Origin: Clostridium sp.
Lineage (GTDB): Bacteria; Bacillota_A; Clostridia; Lachnospirales; Lachnospiraceae
NCBI GenBank assembly: GCA_023666975.1
Contig: JAMPAW010000170.1
Coordinates: 1-6,866 of the forward strand
DNA length: 6,866 bases
Direction: 5' to 3'
In this document: one piece after another, positions 1 through 5,719 of the stretch
Position numbering within the stretch: position 1 is the first letter of the stretch
How the letters are laid out: every line of letters starts with the position of its first letter
Program-made: the position numbers and the translations under genes
The notes under the pieces: generated by a model
The model's input: only the letters and a program-made list of their open reading frames with translations
What the model was told of the DNA's origin: nothing
Databases searched by the model: none

Positions 1-148
1 TTGTTGTGATGCCAAGCTCTATTGCCCTCTCCTGAATTTTCGGTGGATAATTGTGAAGCTGCCGCACTGCTCCCTGCTTAACTATAAACACAATCATAAA
101 CACCGCATATAAACAACAATATACTAACGCTTCAATTACATATCTCAT
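1..148 (-). CDS. Small membrane protein, N-terminal part only (cut by window edge)
   Basis: This open frame begins with ATG at 148-146 and stays open for 49 codons to the window edge, so the C-terminus is missing. A GTGAGGA ribosome binding site lies about 7 nt before the ATG. Residues 5-23 form one strongly hydrophobic segment (IEALVYCCLYAVFMIVFIV), which should be a membrane anchor. It is followed by a basic, polar stretch containing the ordered motif HNYPPKIQERAIELG, so the N-terminus is probably a single-pass anchor with a cytoplasmic tail or the first helix of a larger membrane protein. I do not recognise the family. It lies 93 bp downstream of the second exporter permease on the same strand with no visible terminator between them, so co-transcription is plausible. 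The composition and RBS argue for a real gene; the function is unknown. Confidence 0.65.
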   Translation of the reverse strand, partial: MRYVIEALVYCCLYAVFMIVFIVKQGAVRQLHNYPPKIQERAIELGITT

Positions 149-218
149 ACTGTATCCTCACTTTCCAATCCATCCCGTTTTGTTTTCCAAATGGCGGCAT
201 ACCTTTTCCCATGAACAT
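132..218 (-). CDS. Possible 28-residue small ORF between permease and membrane protein gene
   Basis: A short frame starts at ATG 218-216, about 7 nt after a GAGGG sequence, and ends at TGA 134-132, overlapping the start of the following membrane protein gene by 17 nt. The predicted peptide begins MFMGKGMPPFGKQNGMDW and has no membrane segment or known motif. It fills most of the gap after the permease and could couple translation of the next gene, or be a chance frame. There is no supporting evidence beyond the RBS-like sequence and position. Confidence 0.2.
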   Translation of the reverse strand: MFMGKGMPPFGKQNGMDWKVRIQYEICN

Positions 219-241
219 TGCATATCCCTCAAATTAGCAGC

Positions 242-1246
242 TTAAACCTTTCCCTGATTCCGCTTGGAAATCACAATGCCGCCAACCATGAAGACTGCCG
301 TTAAACCTATTACCATCAGCATTTGCGGATAGGCGGACAGAATACTGCCTGTCCGTTGCATTTGTTCGATACCAGCCGCAATCCAGCGCTGCGGGCAGAA
401 ATTAGCCGCCATTTTCATGGCATCGGGCATTGTGTCATAAGGAAACAAAACGCCGGACAGCAGTCCCATTGGCATAAGAACCGCACTTCCCACAATCCAC
501 AGGCTTTCCTCTTGTTTCAGCATAGAAGATGCAAACACCATAATGCTGACACTGAGCAGGTTGGTGAGAAACAGCATAAGCAGAAATCCGAAGTCATGTT
601 TTAGCCCGAAATCAAAACGCGCAATTTGTGCAATGACAAAGAAGATTGCTGAGCCAAGACAGGAGAAAAACAGGTATGCCCCGGAAACGCCGAGTATATA
701 TTTTCCGGTTCCAACACCGCTTAACAGTATTCGGTCACGGATACGGTTCTTCTTTTCGTTAATGAGCAGCGCACCGATTAACGAAGAGGCTGTCAGTGTC
801 TTAAACAGCAAAAAAGGAAGCATATTTTTTACTGAAAGTGATTTCTTTGGAGCTTCGTTTATGCTGACCTCCGAGGCAGCACTGCCTTCACCGGCATTTT
901 TTAAAAGCAGCTCGACCGAGCTGTATATTTCACTTTCCGAAAGCGTTGTAATCAGAATTGCCTCGTCCAAAATAACCGCCATTTCCACATTGCCGCCTAC
1001 TAGCTTCGTCTGGATTTCATCTTCCTCATATTCAAAAACCTTATAGCCCTCCACCTCACGGAGAGCGGAAATATACTTGTCCCCGTCACTGCCAAGATTG
1101 TTCACGACACCGATATTATGCTCATCCGAATATGGCAGGAGTACGGTCATTAAAAGAAACAGTATGGTCGGCATGATGGTGATAAACTTTAAAAATTCCC
1201 TGTCACGCAAAAGATAGATTGATGTATTCCTGAAAATATTAAGCAT
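242..1246 (-). CDS. ABC-2 type exporter permease (second permease of the operon)
   Basis: This is a 334-residue integral membrane subunit of an ABC-2 exporter. One N-terminal helix (about residues 20-37) is followed by a roughly 100-residue extracytoplasmic domain (about 40-140), then five more hydrophobic segments (about 142-162, 183-207, 219-241, 249-270, 305-326). This is the layout of the ABC2_membrane_3 type. The late segment GVLFPYDTMPDAMKMAANFC with the following PQRW is typical of the conserved region before the last helix in such permeases. The ATG at 1246 has an AAGGAGG site 7 nt upstream. The start overlaps the end of the preceding permease gene by 8 nt (1239-1246), which favours coupled translation and a heterodimeric permease. 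The substrate cannot be read from sequence; small hydrophobic compounds or drugs are common for relatives. Confidence 0.9.
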   Translation of the reverse strand: MLNIFRNTSIYLLRDREFLKFITIMPTILFLLMTVLLPYSDEHNIGVVNNLGSDGDKYISALREVEGYKVFEYEEDEIQTKLVGGNVEMAVILDEAILITTLSESEIYSSVELLLKNAGEGSAASEVSINEAPKKSLSVKNMLPFLLFKTLTASSLIGALLINEKKNRIRDRILLSGVGTGKYILGVSGAYLFFSCLGSAIFFVIAQIARFDFGLKHDFGFLLMLFLTNLLSVSIMVFASSMLKQEESLWIVGSAVLMPMGLLSGVLFPYDTMPDAMKMAANFCPQRWIAAGIEQMQRTGSILSAYPQMLMVIGLTAVFMVGGIVISKRNQGKV

Positions 1247-2315
1247 GGCGCACCTCCTTATTCTTTTTCAGCGTAAGTACAATGCAGATCATGGACAGCA
1301 CCGCAAGCACGATCGCGCTGTAAGCCGTATTCTTGTCAACAATGTCATTATACAGGCTGATCAGCGCTTTATTTGTCCAGTAAAGCGGGCTCAGCTTGAT
1401 GATATAGCACATAACCGGCATATTTTCCATCAGATAGGCAGGCGTAATGGAACCGCCTAAGTAACCGCACATCATTCCGGTTACCAGCGAGGTTTCCTGT
1501 GCAACCGTTTTGCTTTTGCAAAATGTTCCAATCATCATTCCCAGAGAGGTCGAAAATACGATCAAAAGCAGCAAAAGCATGAAGATAAGTGGAAGATTTC
1601 CATCCCACCGGACACCAAGCACAAGGCTTGAGTAGAGATAGATAATGATAATTTCCGCGATTCCTCCACAGACTGAGGTCAATGCTTTGGCAAGCAAAAT
1701 GCCACCGTTACCCACACTCGAAATGCGGATACGGATATCGGTTCCAAGCTCCTTTTCTTCAATGATGCTCATGGAGGTGAGAAATGCCATAAACAGTATA
1801 AGAAATGCCGCCGCTGCAAAGGTATAATAAATCTTGGAAGTGGTTTTTTTGATGTTCATATTGTTTTCTATTATCATCACCTCGCCTGATGGATTCTCAT
1901 AGCAGTCAGATAACTGCAAAAACATGCTGCGGGTAATTTCACCGCCAACCGGCTCATTAAACTCCGAACGGAAATAATCAAAGCCGTCTGCGGTGATATT
2001 GATTACGGCAAATGCCTTACTCTGTTCAACTTCCGTCTTGGCGGCTTCAAAGTCACTTACCTCCTCAAAAGCAACGCCTGTGGAAGAAGCTATCTTTTCC
2101 GATATATCTGTAAATTTTTCCAAATGTCCGGTGTCGGCATTTTCCGTACAATAAAATATTTTTCCGTCTTCAAAGGTGTCATAATCGCTGTCTATGTAGT
2201 TCTCCAAAGCAAAAGAGAAAAATGTGACAAAAATAACCGGCAGCAGAAAAAGGAAAAGGATATTTACTTTGCTGCTAAAATATTTTTTCAATTCTTTACC
2301 TATAATTACGCCCAT
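1239..2315 (-). CDS. ABC-2 type exporter permease (first permease of the operon)
   Basis: This is a 358-residue permease subunit with the same plan as its downstream partner: a first helix at about 18-36, a large extracytoplasmic region (about 38-160), then helices at about 163-184, 216-235, 241-263, 275-297 and 333-349. The cytoplasmic sequence after the second helix (SIIEEKELGTDIRIR, 183-197) is the usual coupling segment of ABC-2 permeases. I chose the ATG at 2315-2313: it has a perfect TAAGGAGG site 5-6 nt upstream and the protein then begins MGVIIGKELKKYF. A longer in-frame start at 2381 lies inside the ATPase gene and would add 22 hydrophilic residues without an RBS. The RBS of this gene contains the stop codon of the ATPase gene, so the two are translationally linked. 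It probably pairs with the following permease to form the transport channel. Confidence 0.9.
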   Translation of the reverse strand: MGVIIGKELKKYFSSKVNILFLFLLPVIFVTFFSFALENYIDSDYDTFEDGKIFYCTENADTGHLEKFTDISEKIASSTGVAFEEVSDFEAAKTEVEQSKAFAVINITADGFDYFRSEFNEPVGGEITRSMFLQLSDCYENPSGEVMIIENNMNIKKTTSKIYYTFAAAAFLILFMAFLTSMSIIEEKELGTDIRIRISSVGNGGILLAKALTSVCGGIAEIIIIYLYSSLVLGVRWDGNLPLIFMLLLLLIVFSTSLGMMIGTFCKSKTVAQETSLVTGMMCGYLGGSITPAYLMENMPVMCYIIKLSPLYWTNKALISLYNDIVDKNTAYSAIVLAVLSMICIVLTLKKNKEVRHA

Positions 2316-2325
2316 GTCGTCCTCC

Positions 2326-3054
2326 TTAATCCCTGAGGTCTGTGCCTGTAAGCTGCAAGAAAATCTGCTCCATAGAAGCATCGCTCATGCCTGTCTTTTG
2401 CATAATTTCTTCCTTCGTTCCGTCAGCAATAATATTTCCGTGGTCGATTACCGTAATTTTGGAGCAGATATCTTCCACCTCGGGCATATAATGCGTGGTG
2501 TAAATGATCGCTGCGCCCTGACGGTTCAGCTCCTTCACGTTTTCCATAATGCGGTTGCGGGACTGCGGGTCAATGCCAACCGTCGGCTCGTCCATGATGA
2601 TGAGCTTTGGAGAGTGTGCAATTCCACACGCCATATTCAGCCTGCGTTTCATACCGCCCGAAAACTCACCCGATTTTTTGTCCTTTACATCAGTAAGCCC
2701 TACAAAGTCCAAAGCCTTTACAACCCTCTCTTTCAGCTCCGCACCCTTGAAGCCATAAAGCGCGCAAAAGAACCGGATATTTTCGGTCGGCGTAAGCTCC
2801 GGATAAATCGCCAAATCCTGCGGGACATAGCCTACATTTTTGTTCCATGCCCGAATGCTTTTGCCGCCATCAAAGGTAATGCTGCCTTCGTATGGGAGAA
2901 GGCCCAGTATGCAGTTCATCGTCGTTGATTTTCCCGCACCGTTCGGGCCTAAAATTCCGTGAATTTCTCCAGCCTCAACAGCAAGGCTTATGTCGTTCAC
3001 TGCGGTAAAATCATGATAGTTTTTCTTCAGGTTGCTGATCTCTAAAATCTTCAT
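2326..3054 (-). CDS. ABC transporter ATP-binding protein (exporter ATPase)
   Basis: This 242-residue cytoplasmic ATPase powers the two permeases encoded next to it. All nucleotide-binding motifs are present: Walker A GPNGAGKST at 36-44, Q-loop glutamine at 79 (VGYVPQD), signature FSGGM at 131-135, Walker B LIIMDEP at 151-157, D-loop GIDP at 160-163, and switch histidine H188 in YTTH. The signature has Phe where Leu is usual, a tolerated variant. The length and the N-terminal ISNLKKNY pattern fit the drug-exporter (DrrA/CcmA-like) class. The start ATG at 3054 is preceded by AAAGGAGG at a good distance. Only 10 bp separate its stop from the next permease start. A perfect 22-bp palindrome lies 19 bp upstream of the start codon, which suggests repressor control of the exporter. 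Confidence 0.95.
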   Translation of the reverse strand: MKILEISNLKKNYHDFTAVNDISLAVEAGEIHGILGPNGAGKSTTMNCILGLLPYEGSITFDGGKSIRAWNKNVGYVPQDLAIYPELTPTENIRFFCALYGFKGAELKERVVKALDFVGLTDVKDKKSGEFSGGMKRRLNMACGIAHSPKLIIMDEPTVGIDPQSRNRIMENVKELNRQGAAIIYTTHYMPEVEDICSKITVIDHGNIIADGTKEEIMQKTGMSDASMEQIFLQLTGTDLRD

Positions 3055-3164
3055 GTAAATCCTCCTTTAAAATATGGTTAGTTAAAACTAACCATTGGGT
3101 ATGCCAAGACTGTCTCTTAGAATTTATTTATAACCTTTCACATTTGCCAGCCTCTCGCCGTATT
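3055..3164 (-). promoter_or_regulatory. Methyltransferase-ATPase intergenic region, promoter uncertain
   Basis: This 110-bp gap carries the palindrome and the ATPase RBS. A TTGGCA (complement of 3102-3107) could be a -35 box, but the sequence 17 bp downstream (TAACTA, inside the palindrome) is a poor -10. A TATAAA (complement of 3127-3132) is a fair -10 without a recognisable -35. No terminator hairpin is seen after the methyltransferase stop codon, so transcription from the methyltransferase promoter may continue into the exporter genes. Confidence 0.3.
3074..3095. promoter_or_regulatory. Operator-like perfect 22-bp palindrome before exporter operon
   Basis: The two 10-bp arms ATGGTTAGTT and AACTAACCAT are exact reverse complements around a central AA. 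The site sits 19 bp upstream of the ATPase start codon, immediately before its RBS. A diverged copy overlaps the start site of the methyltransferase promoter (4098-4115). Size and symmetry fit a homodimeric repressor of the MarR or TetR type; the GTTAG half-site recalls operators described for MarR-family MepR, which is a resemblance only. It is not a terminator: no T-run follows and the stem is AT-rich. Confidence 0.7.
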
Positions 3165-3971
3165 TTAATTCTTTCGCAAGACAACCAGTTTATTGGAAAT
3201 ATTCTTTACCATCGGTATCCACGCAAACAAACGGTATATCGGCATAATGATTTTCATTCCCTCTGCCAGGCTCACATCCCGCACCCATCTGTATTCAGGC
3301 GCAAGATCGGCAAGCTCCCTGCCCGATTGAATCCCCCAAGTGAATTTTGCCTTTGTCTTCTCGATGGACTTTTCTTTCACATTTTTTACTACCCACGGAC
3401 TCATGACCTCCATAATCACCTCTGCCGAATCAAACCGCCCGCTGATAATCGAAAGTATCTTTTTAACATCTTGTTCTGACAGATACATCACCAGCCCTTC
3501 TATGATAACCAGTACCCTGCCGTTCGTTTCTTCTATCTCATCTGCCCAGCCCTCGTCCATTGCTGACCTGGCAATCATGGAAATATGCCCGTCCTCTTCC
3601 AGAAACATCCGGCGGACTTCTATCGTTTCCGGAAGGTCAAGATTATACCAGCGAACCGTAGGCGCAGCATGCAGCCGGTAGACTCTCGTATCCAGCCCGC
3701 AGGCAATATTGACAACCGTTCCCTGGGGATTTTTCCTGAGAAAATCTTCTGCCATCTTATCCAGTAACAGGGTTCGGGCAATCACACCCTTCGACATCAT
3801 GCTGTCTTTGCCCGCAGATGAAAAATCATAATCCATGCGGGATACAATCTCCACTGCCTTGTCATCATGAAATTTTGCGCCTTTCTGCTTAGAATAGGTG
3901 GCACGGGCATATAGTGTCTGCAACATTGTCTCCGGCACACCCTGCATTTTAATTTTTTTCATATTCCCCAT
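3165..3971 (-). CDS. Class I SAM-dependent methyltransferase, LCMT/Tcmp (COG3315-like) family
   Basis: This 268-residue cytoplasmic enzyme is predicted to transfer a methyl group from S-adenosylmethionine to an O-atom (often a carboxyl) of a small molecule or protein. The N-terminal ETMLQTLYARATYSK (14-28) and the HDDKAVEIV stretch are typical of the leucine carboxyl methyltransferase-like family. Motif I VVNIACGLDTR (86-96) forms the SAM-binding loop, the acidic motif WYNLDLPE (108-115) contacts the SAM ribose, and EGLVMYL (158-164) is the conserved post-strand-4 motif. The start at 3971 has AGGAG 8 nt upstream; a second ATG three codons later is possible. The gene has its own promoter region and is followed by the exporter genes in the same direction, with a related operator in front of each. 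The substrate is unknown; modification of an exported compound is an inference. Confidence 0.88.
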   Translation of the reverse strand: MGNMKKIKMQGVPETMLQTLYARATYSKQKGAKFHDDKAVEIVSRMDYDFSSAGKDSMMSKGVIARTLLLDKMAEDFLRKNPQGTVVNIACGLDTRVYRLHAAPTVRWYNLDLPETIEVRRMFLEEDGHISMIARSAMDEGWADEIEETNGRVLVIIEGLVMYLSEQDVKKILSIISGRFDSAEVIMEVMSPWVVKNVKEKSIEKTKAKFTWGIQSGRELADLAPEYRWVRDVSLAEGMKIIMPIYRLFAWIPMVKNISNKLVVLRKN

Positions 3972-4115
3972 CGTTCACTCTCCTGTTTTCATAGCTTGCT
4001 TCGGCAATTGCCTGTCGTTTTTGAGGATAGCGGATTAAATCATGCCCAGCCACATTTTCTTCCATTTCCGTGTGGCACGTCTCCTCATGTATGCACTGGT
4101 TAGTCAACGCTAACT
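3972..4115 (-). other. About 144-nt leader of the methyltransferase gene
   Basis: The region between the predicted start site and the methyltransferase start codon holds no clear gene. One frame is open from a GTG at 4131 to a stop at 3949, overlapping the methyltransferase start. Its later part, from ATG 4065, would encode 38 residues (beginning MEENVAGHDLIRYPQKR) but has no suitably spaced RBS. A GAGGAG sequence near 4083-4088 is followed by GTG and a 12-codon frame only. I see no riboswitch-like fold or terminator. It may be an untranslated leader or contain a small peptide or gene remnant. Confidence 0.3.
4098..4115. promoter_or_regulatory. Operator-like repeat at the methyltransferase start site
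   Basis: The sequence GGTTAGTCAACGCTAACT matches the core of the palindrome at 3074-3095 at 14 of 18 positions, with the same spacing between the GTTAG and CTAAC half-sites. Its own symmetry is imperfect (5-bp arms, 6-nt spacer). It begins about 7 nt after the predicted -10 box, so a bound repressor would block initiation. The match in sequence, spacing and position argues that the same regulator binds both sites. Confidence 0.55.
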
Positions 4116-4121
4116 GTCTCG

Positions 4122-4150
4122 AGTTTACCACACCACGAAAAACATGTCAA
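4122..4150 (-). promoter_or_regulatory. Sigma-A type promoter for the methyltransferase gene
   Basis: On the minus strand a perfect -35 box TTGACA (complement of 4145-4150) is followed by a 17-bp spacer and a -10 box TAAACT (complement of 4122-4127, four of six consensus). Transcription should start near 4115, at the edge of the operator-like repeat. The promoter lies just downstream of the GNAT gene stop codon. Confidence 0.65.
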
Positions 4151-4177
4151 GAACCCCCTCGGCTTTTCTATGCCCTC

Positions 4178-4792
4178 TCACTTCTTCTGCTCCCGCACCA
4201 TATCGTACATAAAGCTCTTCTCGTCCATCTGCCGTACATTTACCTGCTTAAAGCCTAAATGTTCGTACTTATCTTTTTTCAGTTTTGCATCCGTAGATAA
4301 AATTACCGGCAGATGCCCCCTGTCCGCTACCTCAAATGCCGTTTCGACAAGCGGCCTCATAAATCCCTGTCCCTGATATTCTTTTTTGACGGCAAGTAAC
4401 TCAATCTGTACAAATGCCCTTTTTTCCTTACGGTACTTTCTTTCCAAACTCTCCCCGCCAGCCTGAAATTTGTCCATAATACTCTTAAAGCCCCGAATCC
4501 CCAGTGCCTTTATCATATTCCGCATCATTTTCAGTGATGCTGCCGTAGGATAGGGATTGGTTGTATCCGTCAGAATCAAAATACCTTCATTCCGTTTTCC
4601 CGTTGAATAAATGGCATTACAGTCATTGGCAACACGAATCATAGCCAATAAATAATTAATTAGTTTTGTGCGGTCCGGATACCCCGGATAGAAAGGAACC
4701 ATGCCGATTTCCTCATCTCCATAGTCATAATATGCGAATACCTCTGCGAACTGCCGCATTTCCCCTTCTGTCAGTTTTGTTGTTGTAAGCAT
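4178..4792 (-). CDS. GNAT family N-acetyltransferase
   Basis: This 204-residue protein carries a C-terminal GNAT fold, predicted to transfer an acetyl group from acetyl-CoA to an amine. Acetyl-CoA-binding motif A is visible as ELLAVKKEYQGQGFMRPLVE (131-150), with the pyrophosphate loop YQGQGF (139-144), and motif B as YEHLGF (176-181). The N-terminal 120 residues, including MVPFYPGYPDRTKLINYL, are longer than in minimal GNATs and may shape the acceptor site. ATG at 4792 has AAGGAGG 7 nt upstream. It is transcribed divergently from a TetR regulator and its promoter overlaps an inverted repeat, so that regulator probably controls it. The substrate is unknown; antibiotic or toxic amine detoxification is possible but not shown. 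Confidence 0.88.
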   Translation of the reverse strand: MLTTTKLTEGEMRQFAEVFAYYDYGDEEIGMVPFYPGYPDRTKLINYLLAMIRVANDCNAIYSTGKRNEGILILTDTTNPYPTAASLKMMRNMIKALGIRGFKSIMDKFQAGGESLERKYRKEKRAFVQIELLAVKKEYQGQGFMRPLVETAFEVADRGHLPVILSTDAKLKKDKYEHLGFKQVNVRQMDEKSFMYDMVREQKK

Positions 4793-4804
4793 CTTTTTTC
4801 CTCC

Positions 4805-4833
4805 TTGTTCGTTTCGTCTAACTATAGTATAAT
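4805..4833 (+). promoter_or_regulatory. Candidate promoter of the TetR regulator gene
   Basis: A perfect -10 box TATAAT at 4828-4833 lies 17 bp after a weak -35 (TTGTTC, 4805-4810). Transcription would start near 4840, at the edge of the inverted repeat, fitting autoregulation. An alternative -10, TACAAT at 4877-4882, has no good -35. The first choice overlaps the GNAT promoter back to back. Confidence 0.4.
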
Positions 4834-4853
4834 CGTCATAAAATGACTTTCAA
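4826..4853 (-). promoter_or_regulatory. Promoter of the GNAT gene
   Basis: On the minus strand TTGAAA (complement of 4848-4853) and TATACT (complement of 4826-4831) are separated by 16 bp; each matches five of six consensus bases. The expected start is near 4819, giving a leader of about 27 nt that contains the AAGGAGG site. The -35 box lies partly inside the left arm of the inverted repeat at 4841-4870, so binding there should repress it. Confidence 0.6.
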
Positions 4854-4870
4854 TAATTTCAAAGTCATTT
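4835..4870. promoter_or_regulatory. Nested inverted repeats, probable TetR operator
   Basis: The arms AAATGACTTT (4841-4850) and AAAGTCATTT (4861-4870) are perfect reverse complements separated by 10 nt. In addition GTCAT-AAA-ATGAC at 4835-4847 is a perfect 13-bp palindrome sharing the left arm. Three GTCAT-type half-sites are therefore present. The repeats overlap the -35 of the GNAT promoter and the likely start site of the regulator gene. This is the expected place for the operator of the adjacent TetR protein. Confidence 0.6.
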
Positions 4871-4898
4871 ATTTAATACAATAATTAAGGGGGTTTCC

Positions 4899-5483
4899 AT
4901 GCCTAAGATTTTTACTCCGGAAAACAGAGACGATATCCGAAAAGAACTGTTAGAATGCGGCTTTACCCTTCTCAAACAAAATGGGCTGGCTGCCGTAAAT
5001 ATTGATGTCATTACACAAAAATGCTTTATGGCCAAAGGGACTTTTTACCATTTTTTCCAGAGCAAGTCGGACTATATGTATCAAATGGCACTATTTGAAC
5101 GAAACCGAGCAAAGGAAATGCTACAGTCTTTTCTGGACGAAAACCAGAAATTATCATCTGCTCACTTAAAATCGTACATTACATGGCTGGCTGCAGAAAA
5201 TCCCAATGTATTCTCCTACCTCAATGAAAAGGAACAAAAAAGACTGCTGTCCTCATGGCCGCAGGAATATATTGAAAATGAAAATAATGATGAAGCCACA
5301 ATGAAAATGCTGATTGGATTTCTGGAAGCTCCCAAAGACCCCGTTGATTGGAAATGCGCCTGCAATCTGATGAAACTCTTAGCGCTCAGCTTATCGTCCC
5401 GGAAGCATTTTATTGCCGCCGCATATGATGAGATGAACAAGGTGATCATTGAACAAATTGTGCAGTGCCTTGTCGAAGAATAA
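4899..5483 (+). CDS. TetR/AcrR family transcriptional regulator
   Basis: This 194-residue protein has an N-terminal TetR-type DNA-binding domain. Helix 1 spans about 10-27 (RDDIRKELLECGFTLLKQ), and the helix-turn-helix is at about 34-54, ending in the family signature AKGTFYHFFQSKSDY (45-59). The remaining 130 residues form the variable helical ligand-binding and dimer domain, so the ligand cannot be inferred. ATG at 4899 follows AAGGGGG at about 5 nt. It is the only plus-strand gene in the window and diverges from the GNAT gene, with inverted repeats between them, the usual arrangement for a local repressor that also controls itself. It could also act on other genes here, but the different palindrome upstream of the methyltransferase and exporter argues that those answer to another regulator. 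Confidence 0.9.
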   Translation: MPKIFTPENRDDIRKELLECGFTLLKQNGLAAVNIDVITQKCFMAKGTFYHFFQSKSDYMYQMALFERNRAKEMLQSFLDENQKLSSAHLKSYITWLAAENPNVFSYLNEKEQKRLLSSWPQEYIENENNDEATMKMLIGFLEAPKDPVDWKCACNLMKLLALSLSSRKHFIAAAYDEMNKVIIEQIVQCLVEE

Positions 5484-5586
5484 AATATAACACAAAATAA
5501 ATCAGGCGAAAAGAACGGATTGAAATGCTTTCCTAATTTCTCCGAAAATGCGATTAGAAAAGAAAGGACAGATAGAGCGTATTGCT
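5484..5586. other. AT-rich convergent intergenic stretch
   Basis: Downstream of the regulator gene I find no further gene. An imperfect AT-rich inverted repeat (TTTCCTAAT at 5529-5537 and ATTAGAAA at 5553-5560) is too weak and lacks a T-run on either side to be called a terminator. Confidence 0.3.
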
Positions 5587-5719
5587 TCAACTGCCTGCCG
5601 CAAGTTCTAAAAATTCCATTTTGTCACGCCTCCTGTGCCGCCGCAACCTTTGAATATCCGTTCCATGCGAACAATGCCTTTTCATCTTCATTGCCATATA
5701 CCTGCTCCTTTCCTATAAA
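5587..5719 (-). pseudogene. Remnant coding sequence, including possible nitroreductase start
   Basis: Directly after the flavodoxin-like gene the minus strand keeps protein-like sequence in more than one frame. The same frame past the flavodoxin stop is open to 5624 and reads NEDEKALFAWNGYSKV near its end, but has no ATG. A second frame has GGAAAGGAG followed by ATG at 5697 and stays open to TGA at 5587 (36 residues). Inside it, AGGAGG at 5629-5634 precedes ATG 5619 and the codons for MEFLELAAGS before the stop. MEFLELA is a common beginning of nitroreductase-family proteins, which would fit the flavin-related neighbours. The picture suggests decayed or deleted genes at the end of the flavoprotein operon. 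A real 36-residue protein is a less likely alternative. Confidence 0.35.

Noticed and set aside
543..1046. A 167-codon plus-strand open frame within the second permease gene.
   Set aside because: It is the antisense shadow of a well-supported permease with an RBS and membrane segments; the frame has no RBS or recognisable motif.
2316..2381. An N-terminal extension of 22 residues for the first permease, from an ATG at 2381.
   Set aside because: It lies within the ATPase gene and lacks an RBS, while the ATG at 2315 has a perfect RBS and gives the expected permease N-terminus.
3106..3118. Short near-palindrome AAGACTGTCTCTT downstream of the methyltransferase gene.
   Set aside because: The possible stem is only about 4-5 bp, too weak for a terminator or operator.
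4818..4828. A GTTAG half-site on the minus strand just downstream of the GNAT -10 box, similar to the operator at the methyltransferase promoter.
   Set aside because: Only one half-site is present, with no partner at the correct spacing; a 5-base match is expected by chance.
5529..5560. Inverted repeat TTTCCTAAT / ATTAGAAA between the convergent genes, considered as a bidirectional terminator.
   Set aside because: The stem is AT-rich with a bulge and a 15-nt loop, and no T-run follows on either strand.
5216..5590. A 124-codon minus-strand open frame opposite the 3' end of the TetR gene.
   Set aside because: Most of it is antisense to a clear TetR protein, it would start with TTG without a suitable RBS, and it shows no domain motif.
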